NCBI RefSeq assembly: GCF_020103695.1
Contig: NZ_JAHXBF010000003.1
Location: 124,001-188,000, forward strand
Length of the DNA stretch: 64,000 bases
Direction: 5' to 3'
DNA from: Hyalangium versicolor
GTDB lineage: Bacteria; Myxococcota; Myxococcia; Myxococcales; Myxococcaceae
In this document: one piece after another, positions 1 to 8,347 of the stretch
Numbering within the stretch: the stretch's first letter is position 1
How the letters are laid out: each line of letters opens with the position of its first letter
Notes under the pieces: generated by a model
Seen by the model: the letters and a program-made list of their open reading frames with translations, nothing else
What the model was told of the DNA's origin: nothing
Databases searched by the model: none
Program-made: the position numbers and the translations under genes

Positions 1-185
1 ACGCCCAGGCCGGCCGCGTGGGTGGTGGCGGCGCTGACGAACACCATGCGCCGCAGCACCACGTAGACGCTCAGGAAGCCGAGCACGCCCCCGGCGATGA
101 GGGCGCACAGGATGGGATCTCGGAAGAGATCGAAGCTGGCCTGGAACTGCTCCCACTTCGAGGGGTCAACCGTGGACGTGTCCAA
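1..185 (-). CDS. Metal ABC transporter permease (ZnuB/MntB type), N-terminal fragment
   Basis: This is the first ~61 codons of an integral-membrane ABC permease that runs off the window edge. The product should be the membrane channel for the ATPase and binding protein encoded just upstream. The visible protein has a hydrophobic first helix (ILCALIAGGVLGFLSVYVVL) followed by RRMVFVSAATTHAAGLG, the usual start of ABC-3 family (Zn/Mn) permeases. No ATG or GTG lies in frame nearby. A TTG at 185, preceded by AGGAA seven bases away, is the best start, and it overlaps the 3' end of the ATPase gene by 20 nt, which suggests translational coupling. The family assignment is firm. The metal (zinc is favoured) is inferred from the neighbours. 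Confidence 0.8.
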   Translation of the reverse strand, partial: MDTSTVDPSKWEQFQASFDLFRDPILCALIAGGVLGFLSVYVVLRRMVFVSAATTHAAGLG

Positions 186-975
186 GGTGGGTTCCTGTTT
201 GTGCGCGAGCGCAGTACTCGTCTCCGTACTGGTGGCGGAAGGAGGGGTGGCAAAAGACGGTCTTCGAGTCGCCAACGATGACGGACGGTGTCTCCCGGTC
301 GAGGAAGACCATGGTGTCGGCGTGCTCAGCGGCCAGCGTCAGGTCGTGGCTCACCACCACCACGGCCATGTTCCGCTCGCGCGCCAGGCGGACCAGGCGC
401 TTCATGGTCTCCTTCTCGGCCACGGCATCCATGGCGGCGGTGGGCTCGTCGAGCAGAACGAGGTCCGCTTCGCTGGCGATCACCCGGGCCAGCAACGAGC
501 GTTGCTTCTGTCCCTCGGACAGCTCGCGGTAGGGACGATTGGCGAACTCACGTGCGCCCGCGGTGTCGAGCGCCGCATCCGCGATCTTCCGGTCCTGGCG
601 TGAGGCGAAGGGGTTGAGGAAGTTCCACCCCACGAGCCGTCCCCAGAGGACCATCTCCTTGGGGCGCATGGGCAGCACGGAGTCGATGCCCACCGTCTGC
701 GGGACGTAGGAGCACCGCAGATCGGGCTTGTTCTTCACGACGCGGCCGGACACCGGGGGCTGCATGCCCAGCAGCGTCTTGAACCAGGTGCTCTTGCCCG
801 AGCCGTTGCGACCCACCACGGACACGAAGCTGCCGCGGTGGATCTGGAGGTTGAAGGCCGGCAGCAAGGGCGTCTCGCCAAAGCCGACGGCCAGTTCCTC
901 GCAGCTCAGGAGCAGCTCGGTGGTCCGAGCTGGAACAGGGGCTTCAGGAGGCGAGACGGATTCATCGGGCTTCAC
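166..975 (-). CDS. Metal ABC transporter ATP-binding protein (ZnuC/AztA type)
   Basis: This cytoplasmic ATPase subunit powers metal import. All core motifs are present in order: Walker A GRNGSGKST, Q-loop in SYVPQ, signature LSEGQKQR, Walker B LVLLDEP and the H-loop SHD. At 269 residues the length is normal. The C-terminal tail is unusually His/Cys-bearing (FCHPSFRHQYGDEYC, then THLGHVHG), which could bind metal and act as an intracellular sensor, although this is inference. The gene starts inside the end of the upstream lipoprotein gene (14-nt overlap) and overlaps the permease start. All are in one leftward operon. Zinc or manganese is likely, because the permease is of the ABC-3 family. 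Confidence 0.9.
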   Translation of the reverse strand: MKPDESVSPPEAPVPARTTELLLSCEELAVGFGETPLLPAFNLQIHRGSFVSVVGRNGSGKSTWFKTLLGMQPPVSGRVVKNKPDLRCSYVPQTVGIDSVLPMRPKEMVLWGRLVGWNFLNPFASRQDRKIADAALDTAGAREFANRPYRELSEGQKQRSLLARVIASEADLVLLDEPTAAMDAVAEKETMKRLVRLARERNMAVVVVSHDLTLAAEHADTMVFLDRETPSVIVGDSKTVFCHPSFRHQYGDEYCARAQTGTHLGHVHG

Positions 976-1807
976 GCTGGACCTCCGTCTGGGGGGACTG
1001 CTCGGAGAGGCTCTCGAGGAGCTCGGCTCGCACGGCGTCGTTGGCAGGGGAGCTCAGGTCTACGGTGCCATTCGGATCGGGCGTCGCCGCTGCCCAGTCC
1101 AGGGGATCGAAGACCGCGGGTGTCAGCTGGAGCCCCAGCGCGAGCAGCACGCGCGGATCATGTTCCCGGTCCGAGGGGACATCGAGCGCTCCGGTGAGCA
1201 CCGCGACGGGATCGGCATGGGGGCCGGAGGTCGTCAGCTCAAGACGGAAGGGGCGCTCGCCGCTGAAGCGGGGAGTGGCTCGTCCATCTCGCACGGTGCC
1301 TTCGAGGCGCAGGGATGTCACCGTCCATTTGGCGCGGGAGAGGTTGGTGCGAGGCAGCTCGCAGTCCGGCTCGCACGCGGGTGTGCGGGTCTCCGGGGCC
1401 AGCAGATCCACGTCACCCACAGGCAGGCTGGCGACGGTGGAGGCCGTGGCGCCTCCGCCGGAAAGCTCGGCCTCGACCTCGTCATAGGGGACGAGCGCGC
1501 CGTCTTCCCGATCGCAGTGCCCGTTGTGGCAGATGGTGTAGCCCGGAGGTGGGTTGGCCGGATCGAAGGTGCTGGGGCCACTGGCGCTCGCGCTGCCGAG
1601 CAGCTCGATGCGCTCCAGCCGAGCCTGCGCGGTCGTCAAGCGCACCTGGTAATCGGAGCTGAGGCGCTGGTAACCGTTGCCGGCGTCGCGAGAGGAGATC
1701 GGCGTGTACTCGGCGCGGACGGAAGGCTCGAGCACGGCGAAGCCCTCGCCGGCCTCCCATGCGCAGCCTGTGGAGAGCAACAGGGGAAGGAGGAGATGGA
1801 CGCGCAT
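962..1807 (-). CDS. Lipoprotein of unknown function within the metal-uptake operon
   Basis: The 281-residue protein begins with a short hydrophobic segment and a lipobox (LLLPLLLSTGC, Cys15), so it should be lipid-anchored in the periplasm or outer membrane. The mature part contains clustered Cys/His residues (TICHNGHCDRED and ACEPDCELP), suitable for metal or disulfide chemistry. I do not recognise a domain. It starts two nucleotides after the binding-protein stop and its end overlaps the ATPase start, so it is cotranscribed and probably takes part in metal handling, perhaps as a periplasmic metallochaperone comparable in position to AztD, to which no sequence similarity is claimed. Confidence 0.75.
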   Translation of the reverse strand: MRVHLLLPLLLSTGCAWEAGEGFAVLEPSVRAEYTPISSRDAGNGYQRLSSDYQVRLTTAQARLERIELLGSASASGPSTFDPANPPPGYTICHNGHCDREDGALVPYDEVEAELSGGGATASTVASLPVGDVDLLAPETRTPACEPDCELPRTNLSRAKWTVTSLRLEGTVRDGRATPRFSGERPFRLELTTSGPHADPVAVLTGALDVPSDREHDPRVLLALGLQLTPAVFDPLDWAAATPDPNGTVDLSSPANDAVRAELLESLSEQSPQTEVQREAR

Positions 1808-1809
1808 GA

Positions 1810-2733
1810 TCAGCCCCCCTTGCTGGCCGCGAGGCCCTGCTCGATTGCCTTCACGAGCCGCTCCATGCGCTGGACGTACGTCTCTCCGTCGCGGAAGTTC
1901 GCGCCGCTGGGGAGGATGACGAGGCCCGCGGGGATCTTCGAGGCCACGAGCTTGGAGGTGGAGTCCGGGTAGTACTCCTCCTGGACGACGAGGCGCGCCT
2001 TGCGCTGCCGGCCCTGGGCGAGCACCTGGGCCACGTGCGAGGGCGTGGGCGGGATGCCCGGCTTGGGCTCGAGGTACGCGATGGTCTCGAAGCCCAGCCA
2101 GTCCCCGAGGTAGGCCGTCGTCTTGTGGTACGAGATGACGGGCACGCCGCGCAGCGCGGCCAGGCGCTTCTCCCAGTCGGCCTGAGCGGCCTCCACGCTC
2201 TTGGTGAACTGCGCCAGGTTGGCCTGATAGGTGGCGGCGTTCTTCGGATCGAGCTGTGCCAGGCGCTCCTGGATGCCGCGGGCCACGGCTACGGCTGCCC
2301 GGGGATCATGGAGGTAGTGCGGATTGCCACCGGGGTGCACGTCACCCTGGCTGCGGTCGACCTTGACGGTGGGGGCTTCGAGCACCTTCACGAACTGGGA
2401 AGCGTCGAGGTAGCCGGGGTTGCCGGACTGGATCTTCGCGTTGCGTGCGCCGAGCTGCAGCGTGGGCAACCAGCCGATCTCCAGATCCAGGCCCACGACG
2501 ACGAGGAGATCCGCCTTGTTGAGCGCGAGGGCGAGGTTGGGCTTGGCATCGACGAAGTGGGGATCCTGCGTGGGCAGGGACAGCGTCGTCACCGTGGCCT
2601 TGTCGCCGCCGACGGCCTTGGTCAGCGCGGCGAGGTCCGGCACGGTGGTGACGACGTTGAGGTCCGCGCGAGCGGGGAGGGCGAAGAGGCAGCAGAGGGC
2701 GGCACTCAGTGCCGCGAAACGGAAGGAATTCAT
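1810..2733 (-). CDS. Metal ABC transporter substrate-binding protein (ZnuA/AztC type)
   Basis: This periplasmic binding protein delivers the metal to the ABC permease. It has a Sec signal peptide (residues 1 to ~23, ending LPARA) and the cluster-9 solute-binding fold. Likely metal ligands are His59 (QDPHF), His139 or His142 (GNPHYLHDP), His203 (SYHKTTAYL) and an acidic residue in QEEYYPDS near 252-257. The long His/Asp-rich loop of classical ZnuA is absent, as in AztC-like zinc or manganese binders. The gene follows the outer-membrane protein gene by 24 nt and precedes the lipoprotein by 2 nt. The metal cannot be fixed from sequence; zinc is favoured because three His ligands are present. Confidence 0.9.
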   Translation of the reverse strand: MNSFRFAALSAALCCLFALPARADLNVVTTVPDLAALTKAVGGDKATVTTLSLPTQDPHFVDAKPNLALALNKADLLVVVGLDLEIGWLPTLQLGARNAKIQSGNPGYLDASQFVKVLEAPTVKVDRSQGDVHPGGNPHYLHDPRAAVAVARGIQERLAQLDPKNAATYQANLAQFTKSVEAAQADWEKRLAALRGVPVISYHKTTAYLGDWLGFETIAYLEPKPGIPPTPSHVAQVLAQGRQRKARLVVQEEYYPDSTSKLVASKIPAGLVILPSGANFRDGETYVQRMERLVKAIEQGLAASKGG

Positions 2734-2757
2734 CGGAAGGTCTCCAATGGAAAGGGA

Positions 2758-4155
<1,398 letters not shown>

Positions 4156-4173
4156 AGCAATCGCTTCGGGACG

Positions 4174-4596
4174 CTAGGAGCGCGCCGGGGGCGACAGCTT
4201 GGGAGCGGTGGCGAGGATGGGAACCGAGGTGATGGAGCGAGGCGGCGCTGTGGCGAGCACGCTCGTGCCGAGGCACGCCGAGATCGCCACCCACGCTTCC
4301 GAGGACTGGGCATCTCCCCGCGTGTCGGCCGTCTGAAGAGGACAGGCCTCGTGCGTGGGGCGTACCGAGTCCACCCCCGTCTCCCTGCGAAGGGCGGAGA
4401 GCAGGGGCGTACTGCTGGAGCTACGGGACTGCCACTGCCCTGATCCGCGCGCCGTCTCCTCGAAGGTCTGGTGCTCCGGGCAGAAGCGGTGCGCATGCTC
4501 CCGGGAGTGAACGACGGCGACCACGGGCTGCACGGCCCACAGCGCGACGAGCAGCGTCGCGATGAAGCTCCGGAGGGTGGCGATGCGGTCGATCAT
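4174..4596 (-). CDS. Small secreted His/Cys-containing protein, first gene of the metal operon
   Basis: The ~140-residue protein is read from the ATG at 4596 (MIDRIATLRSF). A hydrophobic signal segment (FIATLLVALWAVQPVVAVV) is followed at once by SREHAHRFCPEHQTFEE, with three His and a Cys in 12 residues, and later THEACPL and another Cys. This pattern suits metal binding in the periplasm. No named family is recognised. It lies 18 nt upstream of the outer-membrane protein gene and directly behind a good sigma-70 promoter (4619-4647), so it is the leader gene of the operon. No clear Shine-Dalgarno precedes the ATG, and the leader is short. A longer form starting upstream at 4677 is open but would begin before the promoter. 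Confidence 0.6.
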   Translation of the reverse strand: MIDRIATLRSFIATLLVALWAVQPVVAVVHSREHAHRFCPEHQTFEETARGSGQWQSRSSSSTPLLSALRRETGVDSVRPTHEACPLQTADTRGDAQSSEAWVAISACLGTSVLATAPPRSITSVPILATAPKLSPPARS

Positions 4597-4618
4597 CGGG
4601 GGATAGGTTAACTTGAAT

Positions 4619-4647
4619 GCTCTACTGACGGACTCCGGAGGTGTCAA
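4619..4647 (-). promoter_or_regulatory. Sigma-70-type promoter of the metal-uptake operon
   Basis: On the minus strand there is a perfect TTGACA (4642-4647), a 17-nt spacer, and TAGAGC (4619-4624, three of six consensus positions). The expected start is near 4612, about 15 nt ahead of the ATG at 4596. The -35 box lies inside one arm of the 10-bp inverted repeat at 4637-4675, so a repressor bound there would block it. Confidence 0.6.
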
Positions 4648-4675
4648 GGCAAGCCGACGGGCTGGTGACACCTCC
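4637..4675. repeat. Perfect 10-bp inverted repeat between divergent operons, probable operator
   Basis: GGAGGTGTCA at 4637-4646 and TGACACCTCC at 4666-4675 are exact inverted copies separated by 19 nt. Each arm carries the -35 hexamer of one of two outward-facing promoters. No U-tract follows on either strand, and both flanking genes point away, so a terminator is unlikely. A dyad operator for a metal regulator is the natural reading, but the sequence does not resemble the Zur or Fur boxes I know. Confidence 0.6.
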
Positions 4676-4693
4676 ATGGATGGGAATTCCTAT
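4665..4693 (+). promoter_or_regulatory. Possible promoter of the Rieske-folE operon
   Basis: On the plus strand GTGACA (4665-4670), a 17-nt spacer and TCCTAT (4688-4693) form a weaker promoter facing the Rieske gene at 4744. The -35 lies in the right arm of the inverted repeat. A short A/T-rich hairpin (ATCGA-TTTT-TCGAT, 4692-4705) covers the expected start region. The call depends mainly on symmetry with the opposite promoter. Confidence 0.4.
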
Positions 4694-4743
4694 CGATTTT
4701 TCGATGGGATGACTCAAAGACCTCGGCTGTTGGAGCGCATCGC

Positions 4744-5088
4744 GTGGAGAGACAACCTGCCGGGGAATACATTCCGGTTGCTCACCTGTCGGACCTTGAT
4801 GCGAGAGGCCGGACGGTGGTGCAGGTGGAAGGGGACCGGGTGGCCATCGTCCGGATCGAGGGCGAGTTGTTCGCCTTCCAAGACCGCTGTCCTCACAGGG
4901 AGGGCTCGCTCTCCGAGGGGGATCTGGAGGGGTACGTGATGCATTGTCCCCTGCATGCCTGGCCTTTCGATGTGCGGACGGGCCTCTGCCCTGTGATTCG
5001 AGGTGCTCGGATTCGCACCTATGCCCTGCGCGTGGTGGGAGAGGAGATTCAGGTGGCTCCTTTCTCGGGTAGGGTGTCGCCCCCCTGA
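4744..5088 (+). CDS. Rieske [2Fe-2S] ferredoxin-like protein
   Basis: The 114-residue soluble protein (GTG start) has one Rieske domain. The cluster ligands are Cys49 and His51 (DRCPHREGSL) with Cys68 and His71 (HCPLHAWPFD), a C-x-H-x16-C-x2-H pattern. It resembles the ferredoxin components of ring-hydroxylating dioxygenases and the NirD family, so it should be a small electron carrier. It lies 29 nt ahead of the GTP cyclohydrolase gene, which in turn overlaps an FAD-linked oxidase gene; the three look like one operon. Its redox partner is not evident. Confidence 0.88.
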   Translation: MERQPAGEYIPVAHLSDLDARGRTVVQVEGDRVAIVRIEGELFAFQDRCPHREGSLSEGDLEGYVMHCPLHAWPFDVRTGLCPVIRGARIRTYALRVVGEEIQVAPFSGRVSPP

Positions 5089-5117
5089 CGTCTTCAGCCA
5101 ATGAAGGAGCACCTTCC

Positions 5118-5744
5118 GTGGGAAACCCCCGAGCCTCCCGCCGCGCTTCTCGAGGCGCCTCTGCTGTTGTTCCGGATGTGGCCGCCATGGCCTCCGCGGT
5201 CCGGGACTTCTTGCGCGCCGCCGGTTTGCCGCTCACGGATGCGAACCTCGTTGGAACTCCCGAGCGCGTGACGGAAGCCTGGGTGAGCGAGTTCCTCGAT
5301 GGCTACGGCTGCACCCCCGAGGAGGCTCTCGGGGAGACATTCCCGGCACCCGCGGACTCATCGGGCGAACTGGTGGTGGTGACGGATCTGCGGTTCCACT
5401 CCATGTGTCCGCACCACCTGCTGCCTTTTGAGGGCCGAGCGCACGTAGCCTACGTGCCCGGTAAGCAGGTGGTGGGTTTCGGGAGGCTCTCGGCGCTGGT
5501 GGACTGCTTCGCCCATCGGCTCATCCTCCAGGAAGATCTCGCCCGGGAGGTGGCCCGCTCGCTCGCGCGGGTGCTGGGCAGCCCCGCGACCGCGTGCATC
5601 ATCGAGGCGAAGCAGGCGTGCTTGCGCCTGCGTGGGGACAAACAACGTGACGCCGTCACGCATGCGGAGGCCTACGAGGGCCGCCTGCGGAAGGACGGAG
5701 CCTTGCGCCGCGAGCTGTGGACGCGGCTGGGGATGCCGAGATGA
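5118..5744 (+). CDS. folE: GTP cyclohydrolase I
   Basis: The enzyme converts GTP to 7,8-dihydroneopterin triphosphate, the first step of folate and pterin synthesis. The 208-residue protein (GTG start) shows the family's catalytic region: TPERVTEAW, then SMCPHHLLPF with zinc ligands Cys97 and His100, VGFGRLSALVD, and the third zinc ligand Cys168 in KQACLRLRG. The family usually reads HxCMTMRG there, so the site is slightly divergent. The N-terminal ~20 residues are Arg/Ala-rich and probably disordered. The 3' end overlaps the oxidase start by 4 nt (ATGA). Its placement next to a metal-uptake operon recalls zinc-responsive FolE paralogues, but this copy keeps all three zinc ligands. Confidence 0.88.
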   Translation: MGNPRASRRASRGASAVVPDVAAMASAVRDFLRAAGLPLTDANLVGTPERVTEAWVSEFLDGYGCTPEEALGETFPAPADSSGELVVVTDLRFHSMCPHHLLPFEGRAHVAYVPGKQVVGFGRLSALVDCFAHRLILQEDLAREVARSLARVLGSPATACIIEAKQACLRLRGDKQRDAVTHAEAYEGRLRKDGALRRELWTRLGMPR

Positions 5745-7171
5745 GCATGCCCTCGGAGAAGAAGTTCCCGCACGTGGAGCCCGAGCGGCTTGAGCGGGCG
5801 TGGATGGCGTTGCTCGAGGTGCTGTCTCCCGGGCAGGTGCGGCGCGACGAGGACACCCGCGCCCAGTACTCCCGTGACGAGTCCGACAGCGGCGTCTATC
5901 CGCCGGACATCATTGTCTTCCCCGAGAGTACAGCGCAGGTGTCGGCGGTCTTCAAGACATGCCAGTCCCTGGGCGTGCCCTTCACGCCATGCGGGGCGCG
6001 CAGCGGCAAGAGCGGAGGCTCACTGCCCCTGCGCGGCGGCGTGTCCGTGAGCCTGGAGCGCATGAACCGCATCCGCTCCATCTCCGTGGAGGATCTCACC
6101 GCCGTGGTGGAGCCGGGCGTCATCACCGGCGACCTCATGAAGGCAGTGGAGGAGGTGGGGCTCTTCTATCCACCCGATCCCAACTCATGGCAGTTCTGCA
6201 CGATGGGTGGAAACATCGCGGAGAACGCGGGAGGCCCTCGTGCACTCAAGTACGGAGTCACGCGTGACTATGTGATCGGTCTGGAGTGGGTGCTTCCCAG
6301 CGGAGAGATCCTCCATGTGGGCCGGCGCACCATCAAAGGAGTGGCCGGGTACGATCTCGTGGGACTCTTCGTGGGCTCCGAGGGCACGCTCGGCGTGGCC
6401 ACGGAGATCACCCTCCAGCTCATCCCCAAGCCCCGGCATGTGATGACGGCGCTGGTCATCTTCGACTCCGTGCTCACCGCGGCGCGTGCCGTCACAGCGG
6501 TGCTCGCGGCGGGCATCCTGCCGCGCACCTTGGAGCTCATCGACGACGTGGCGCTGAAAGCCGTGGATGGCCGAGGCTTCCACTTCCCTCCGGGCGCTGG
6601 CTCCGCGGTCATCCTCGAGGTGGATGGCAACGTGGAGGACGGTCTGTTGGCGGAGCTGGCTCAGGCCGGAGAGATCTGCGAGCGCCTGGGTGCCACGCAG
6701 ACGCTCGTCGCCCAGAGCGAGGATCAGCGCGAGAAGCTCTGGGCCGCCCGGCGTGTCGTCTCCACGGCCCTGCGCGCGCTCAAGCCTCACAAGATCTCCG
6801 AGGACATTGCGGTTCCTCGCTCACGCATCCCGGAAATCATCGAGAAACTCAAAGCAATGGGCGCGGAACTCGGGCTCATGGTGGCCACGTATGGCCATGC
6901 GGGCGACGGGAACCTCCACGCCAACATCCTCTACGAGGGACCCCACCAGCGCCCACTCGTAGAGACGGCTATCCGACGCATGCTCGAAATGACGGTGCAG
7001 ATGGGCGGCACGATCACCGGCGAGCATGGAGTGGGACACGCCAAGCGCGACTACTTGGCCCTCGAACAGAGCCCCGCCGTGCTCGACTTCCAGCGCCGAC
7101 TCAAGGCCTTCTTCGACCCATCAGGCCTTCTCAATCCTGAGAAAATGTTTCCCGATCCCGAGCGTTTCTAA
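5741..7171 (+). CDS. FAD-linked oxidase, glycolate oxidase GlcD / D-lactate dehydrogenase type
   Basis: The ~476-residue flavoenzyme has an N-terminal PCMH FAD-binding domain (PDIIVFPESTAQVSAVF, then PCGARSGKSGG and NIAENAGGPRALKYG) and a C-terminal FAD-oxidase domain with the metal/substrate His motif YGHAGDGNLHANIL and the closing GEHGVGHAKRDYL. It should oxidise a 2-hydroxy acid such as glycolate or D-lactate and pass electrons to a quinone or another carrier. The ATG at 5741 overlaps the folE stop (ATGA) and is preferred to a more upstream start. No GlcE or GlcF subunit lies nearby, so a single-subunit dehydrogenase is likely. The Rieske protein two genes upstream might be its acceptor, which is speculation. 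Confidence 0.88.
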   Translation: MSMPSEKKFPHVEPERLERAWMALLEVLSPGQVRRDEDTRAQYSRDESDSGVYPPDIIVFPESTAQVSAVFKTCQSLGVPFTPCGARSGKSGGSLPLRGGVSVSLERMNRIRSISVEDLTAVVEPGVITGDLMKAVEEVGLFYPPDPNSWQFCTMGGNIAENAGGPRALKYGVTRDYVIGLEWVLPSGEILHVGRRTIKGVAGYDLVGLFVGSEGTLGVATEITLQLIPKPRHVMTALVIFDSVLTAARAVTAVLAAGILPRTLELIDDVALKAVDGRGFHFPPGAGSAVILEVDGNVEDGLLAELAQAGEICERLGATQTLVAQSEDQREKLWAARRVVSTALRALKPHKISEDIAVPRSRIPEIIEKLKAMGAELGLMVATYGHAGDGNLHANILYEGPHQRPLVETAIRRMLEMTVQMGGTITGEHGVGHAKRDYLALEQSPAVLDFQRRLKAFFDPSGLLNPEKMFPDPERF

Positions 7172-7351
7172 AGACACGGTAGCAATGGAACGCGCGGCGA
7201 GGCGTGCGGTGAAAAGACACGCTCTAACGAGAGAAAAAATTCCCGCACTGGAATGAGAAACCCTTTTGCTCGTTGCGCGTCTTAGAAGCATGCGGCGCGG
7301 GCGGGAGTGACCACAGCGCGTCGGAGCATCTCGGAACGGAGGTCGGGAATC

Positions 7352-8104
7352 ATGGCCAATACGACGAAGTATGCGGCGGAGGGCCTGTCGCACTACCTGC
7401 GTCACCTGGGCGGGCACCAGCAGCTGACGCGGGAGCAGGAGTACGATCTGGCGAGACGCGCTCGCAAGGGCGAGGAGGCCGCTCGGCAGACCCTGGCAAC
7501 TTCCAACCTGGCGTTCGTCGTAGCGGTCGCCAAGAAGTTCGCCAACCGCGGAGCCCGGCTGGATGACCTCATCCAGGAGGGCAATGTCGGTCTGATGAAG
7601 GCGATCGAGCACTTCGATCCCAAGAAGAACGTGCGCTTCGCCACCTATGCCGTGTGGTGGATTCGCGCGTACATCACCCGCTATCTGAAGGACAACCGCA
7701 GCCAGGTGCGCGGAGGTGAGTCCGAGCGGGGCAGCATGGTGGACTTCTCCCTGGATGCCTCGATTGATGAGGAGGGGGAGACGACGTTCCTGGATCGGCT
7801 GGAGGACGCCGGTCCGACTCCGCAGGACTCCTTCCTGTTCCACGAGCAGAACGTCGAGGTGCAGGAGGCGCTCGCCAAGGTTCGCAAGCGCATTGGGGAC
7901 CTGGGGTGGGACATCCTTCAGGAGCGGCTCACCCAGGACAAGCCGCTGACCCTGGAAGAGCTGGGCCAGCGGTGGGGCGTGTCGCGTGAGCGCGTGCGCC
8001 AGGTGGAGCTGAAGACCAAGAGCTTCCTCGAGCGCTACCTCTCCGCGTTCAACCAGGACGAGGAGAACGAGGACGCCGAGAACATGGCTGCTGACGCGGC
8101 CTGA
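7352..8104 (+). CDS. Sigma-32 (RpoH)-family alternative sigma factor, SigB/SigC-like
   Basis: The 250-residue protein has sigma region 1.2/2.1 (LTREQEYDLARRARKGEEAA), regions 2.2-2.4 (DDLIQEGNVGLMKAIEHFDP, then FATYAVWWIRAYITRYLKDN) and region 4 with its helix-turn-helix (TLEELGQRWGVSRERVRQVE). The segment normally between 2.4 and the acidic linker, comprising region 3.0-3.1 and the RpoH box (QRKLFFNLR in E. coli), is missing: the protein passes from NRSQVRGGESERG to an acidic stretch (ASIDEEGETTFLDRLED). It most resembles the developmental or stress sigma factors SigB and SigC of Myxococcus. Start chosen at ATG 7352, behind GGAGGTCGGGAATC. A strong terminator follows. Confidence 0.85.
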   Translation: MANTTKYAAEGLSHYLRHLGGHQQLTREQEYDLARRARKGEEAARQTLATSNLAFVVAVAKKFANRGARLDDLIQEGNVGLMKAIEHFDPKKNVRFATYAVWWIRAYITRYLKDNRSQVRGGESERGSMVDFSLDASIDEEGETTFLDRLEDAGPTPQDSFLFHEQNVEVQEALAKVRKRIGDLGWDILQERLTQDKPLTLEELGQRWGVSRERVRQVELKTKSFLERYLSAFNQDEENEDAENMAADAA

Positions 8105-8135
8105 GCGACGGCAACTCCCAACTCCTTCCGCGAGC

Positions 8136-8184
8136 AGGGCGGTACCCCGGGTGCAGTGACCGGGGGCCGCCCTTCTCGTTTTTT
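8136..8184 (+). terminator. Rho-independent terminator of the sigma factor gene
   Basis: AGGGCGG (8136-8142) pairs with CCGCCCT (8167-8173), with an inner CCCCGG/CCGGGG stem, followed by TTCTCG and six T residues (8179-8184). It begins 32 nt after the sigma factor stop. This is the clearest intrinsic terminator in the window. Confidence 0.85.
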
Positions 8185-8347
8185 CGAACCTGCCTGCTCG
8201 CTTTTGACGCAGCCCGCCATGGCAGGTCGGGTTGCTGGGGGACAAGAGCGCATGTTAACACCGCCGCCCATTCGCTTGATTTTGCTCGCCCTTTGACTGC
8301 TGGTGGCAGTTAGGACCCATGCAAGCGAAGATCGCCAAGGAGCTGGA

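Noticed and set aside
4637..4675. Inverted repeat as a rho-independent terminator
   Set aside because: Both neighbouring genes are transcribed away from it and there is no U-tract, so an operator reading is better.
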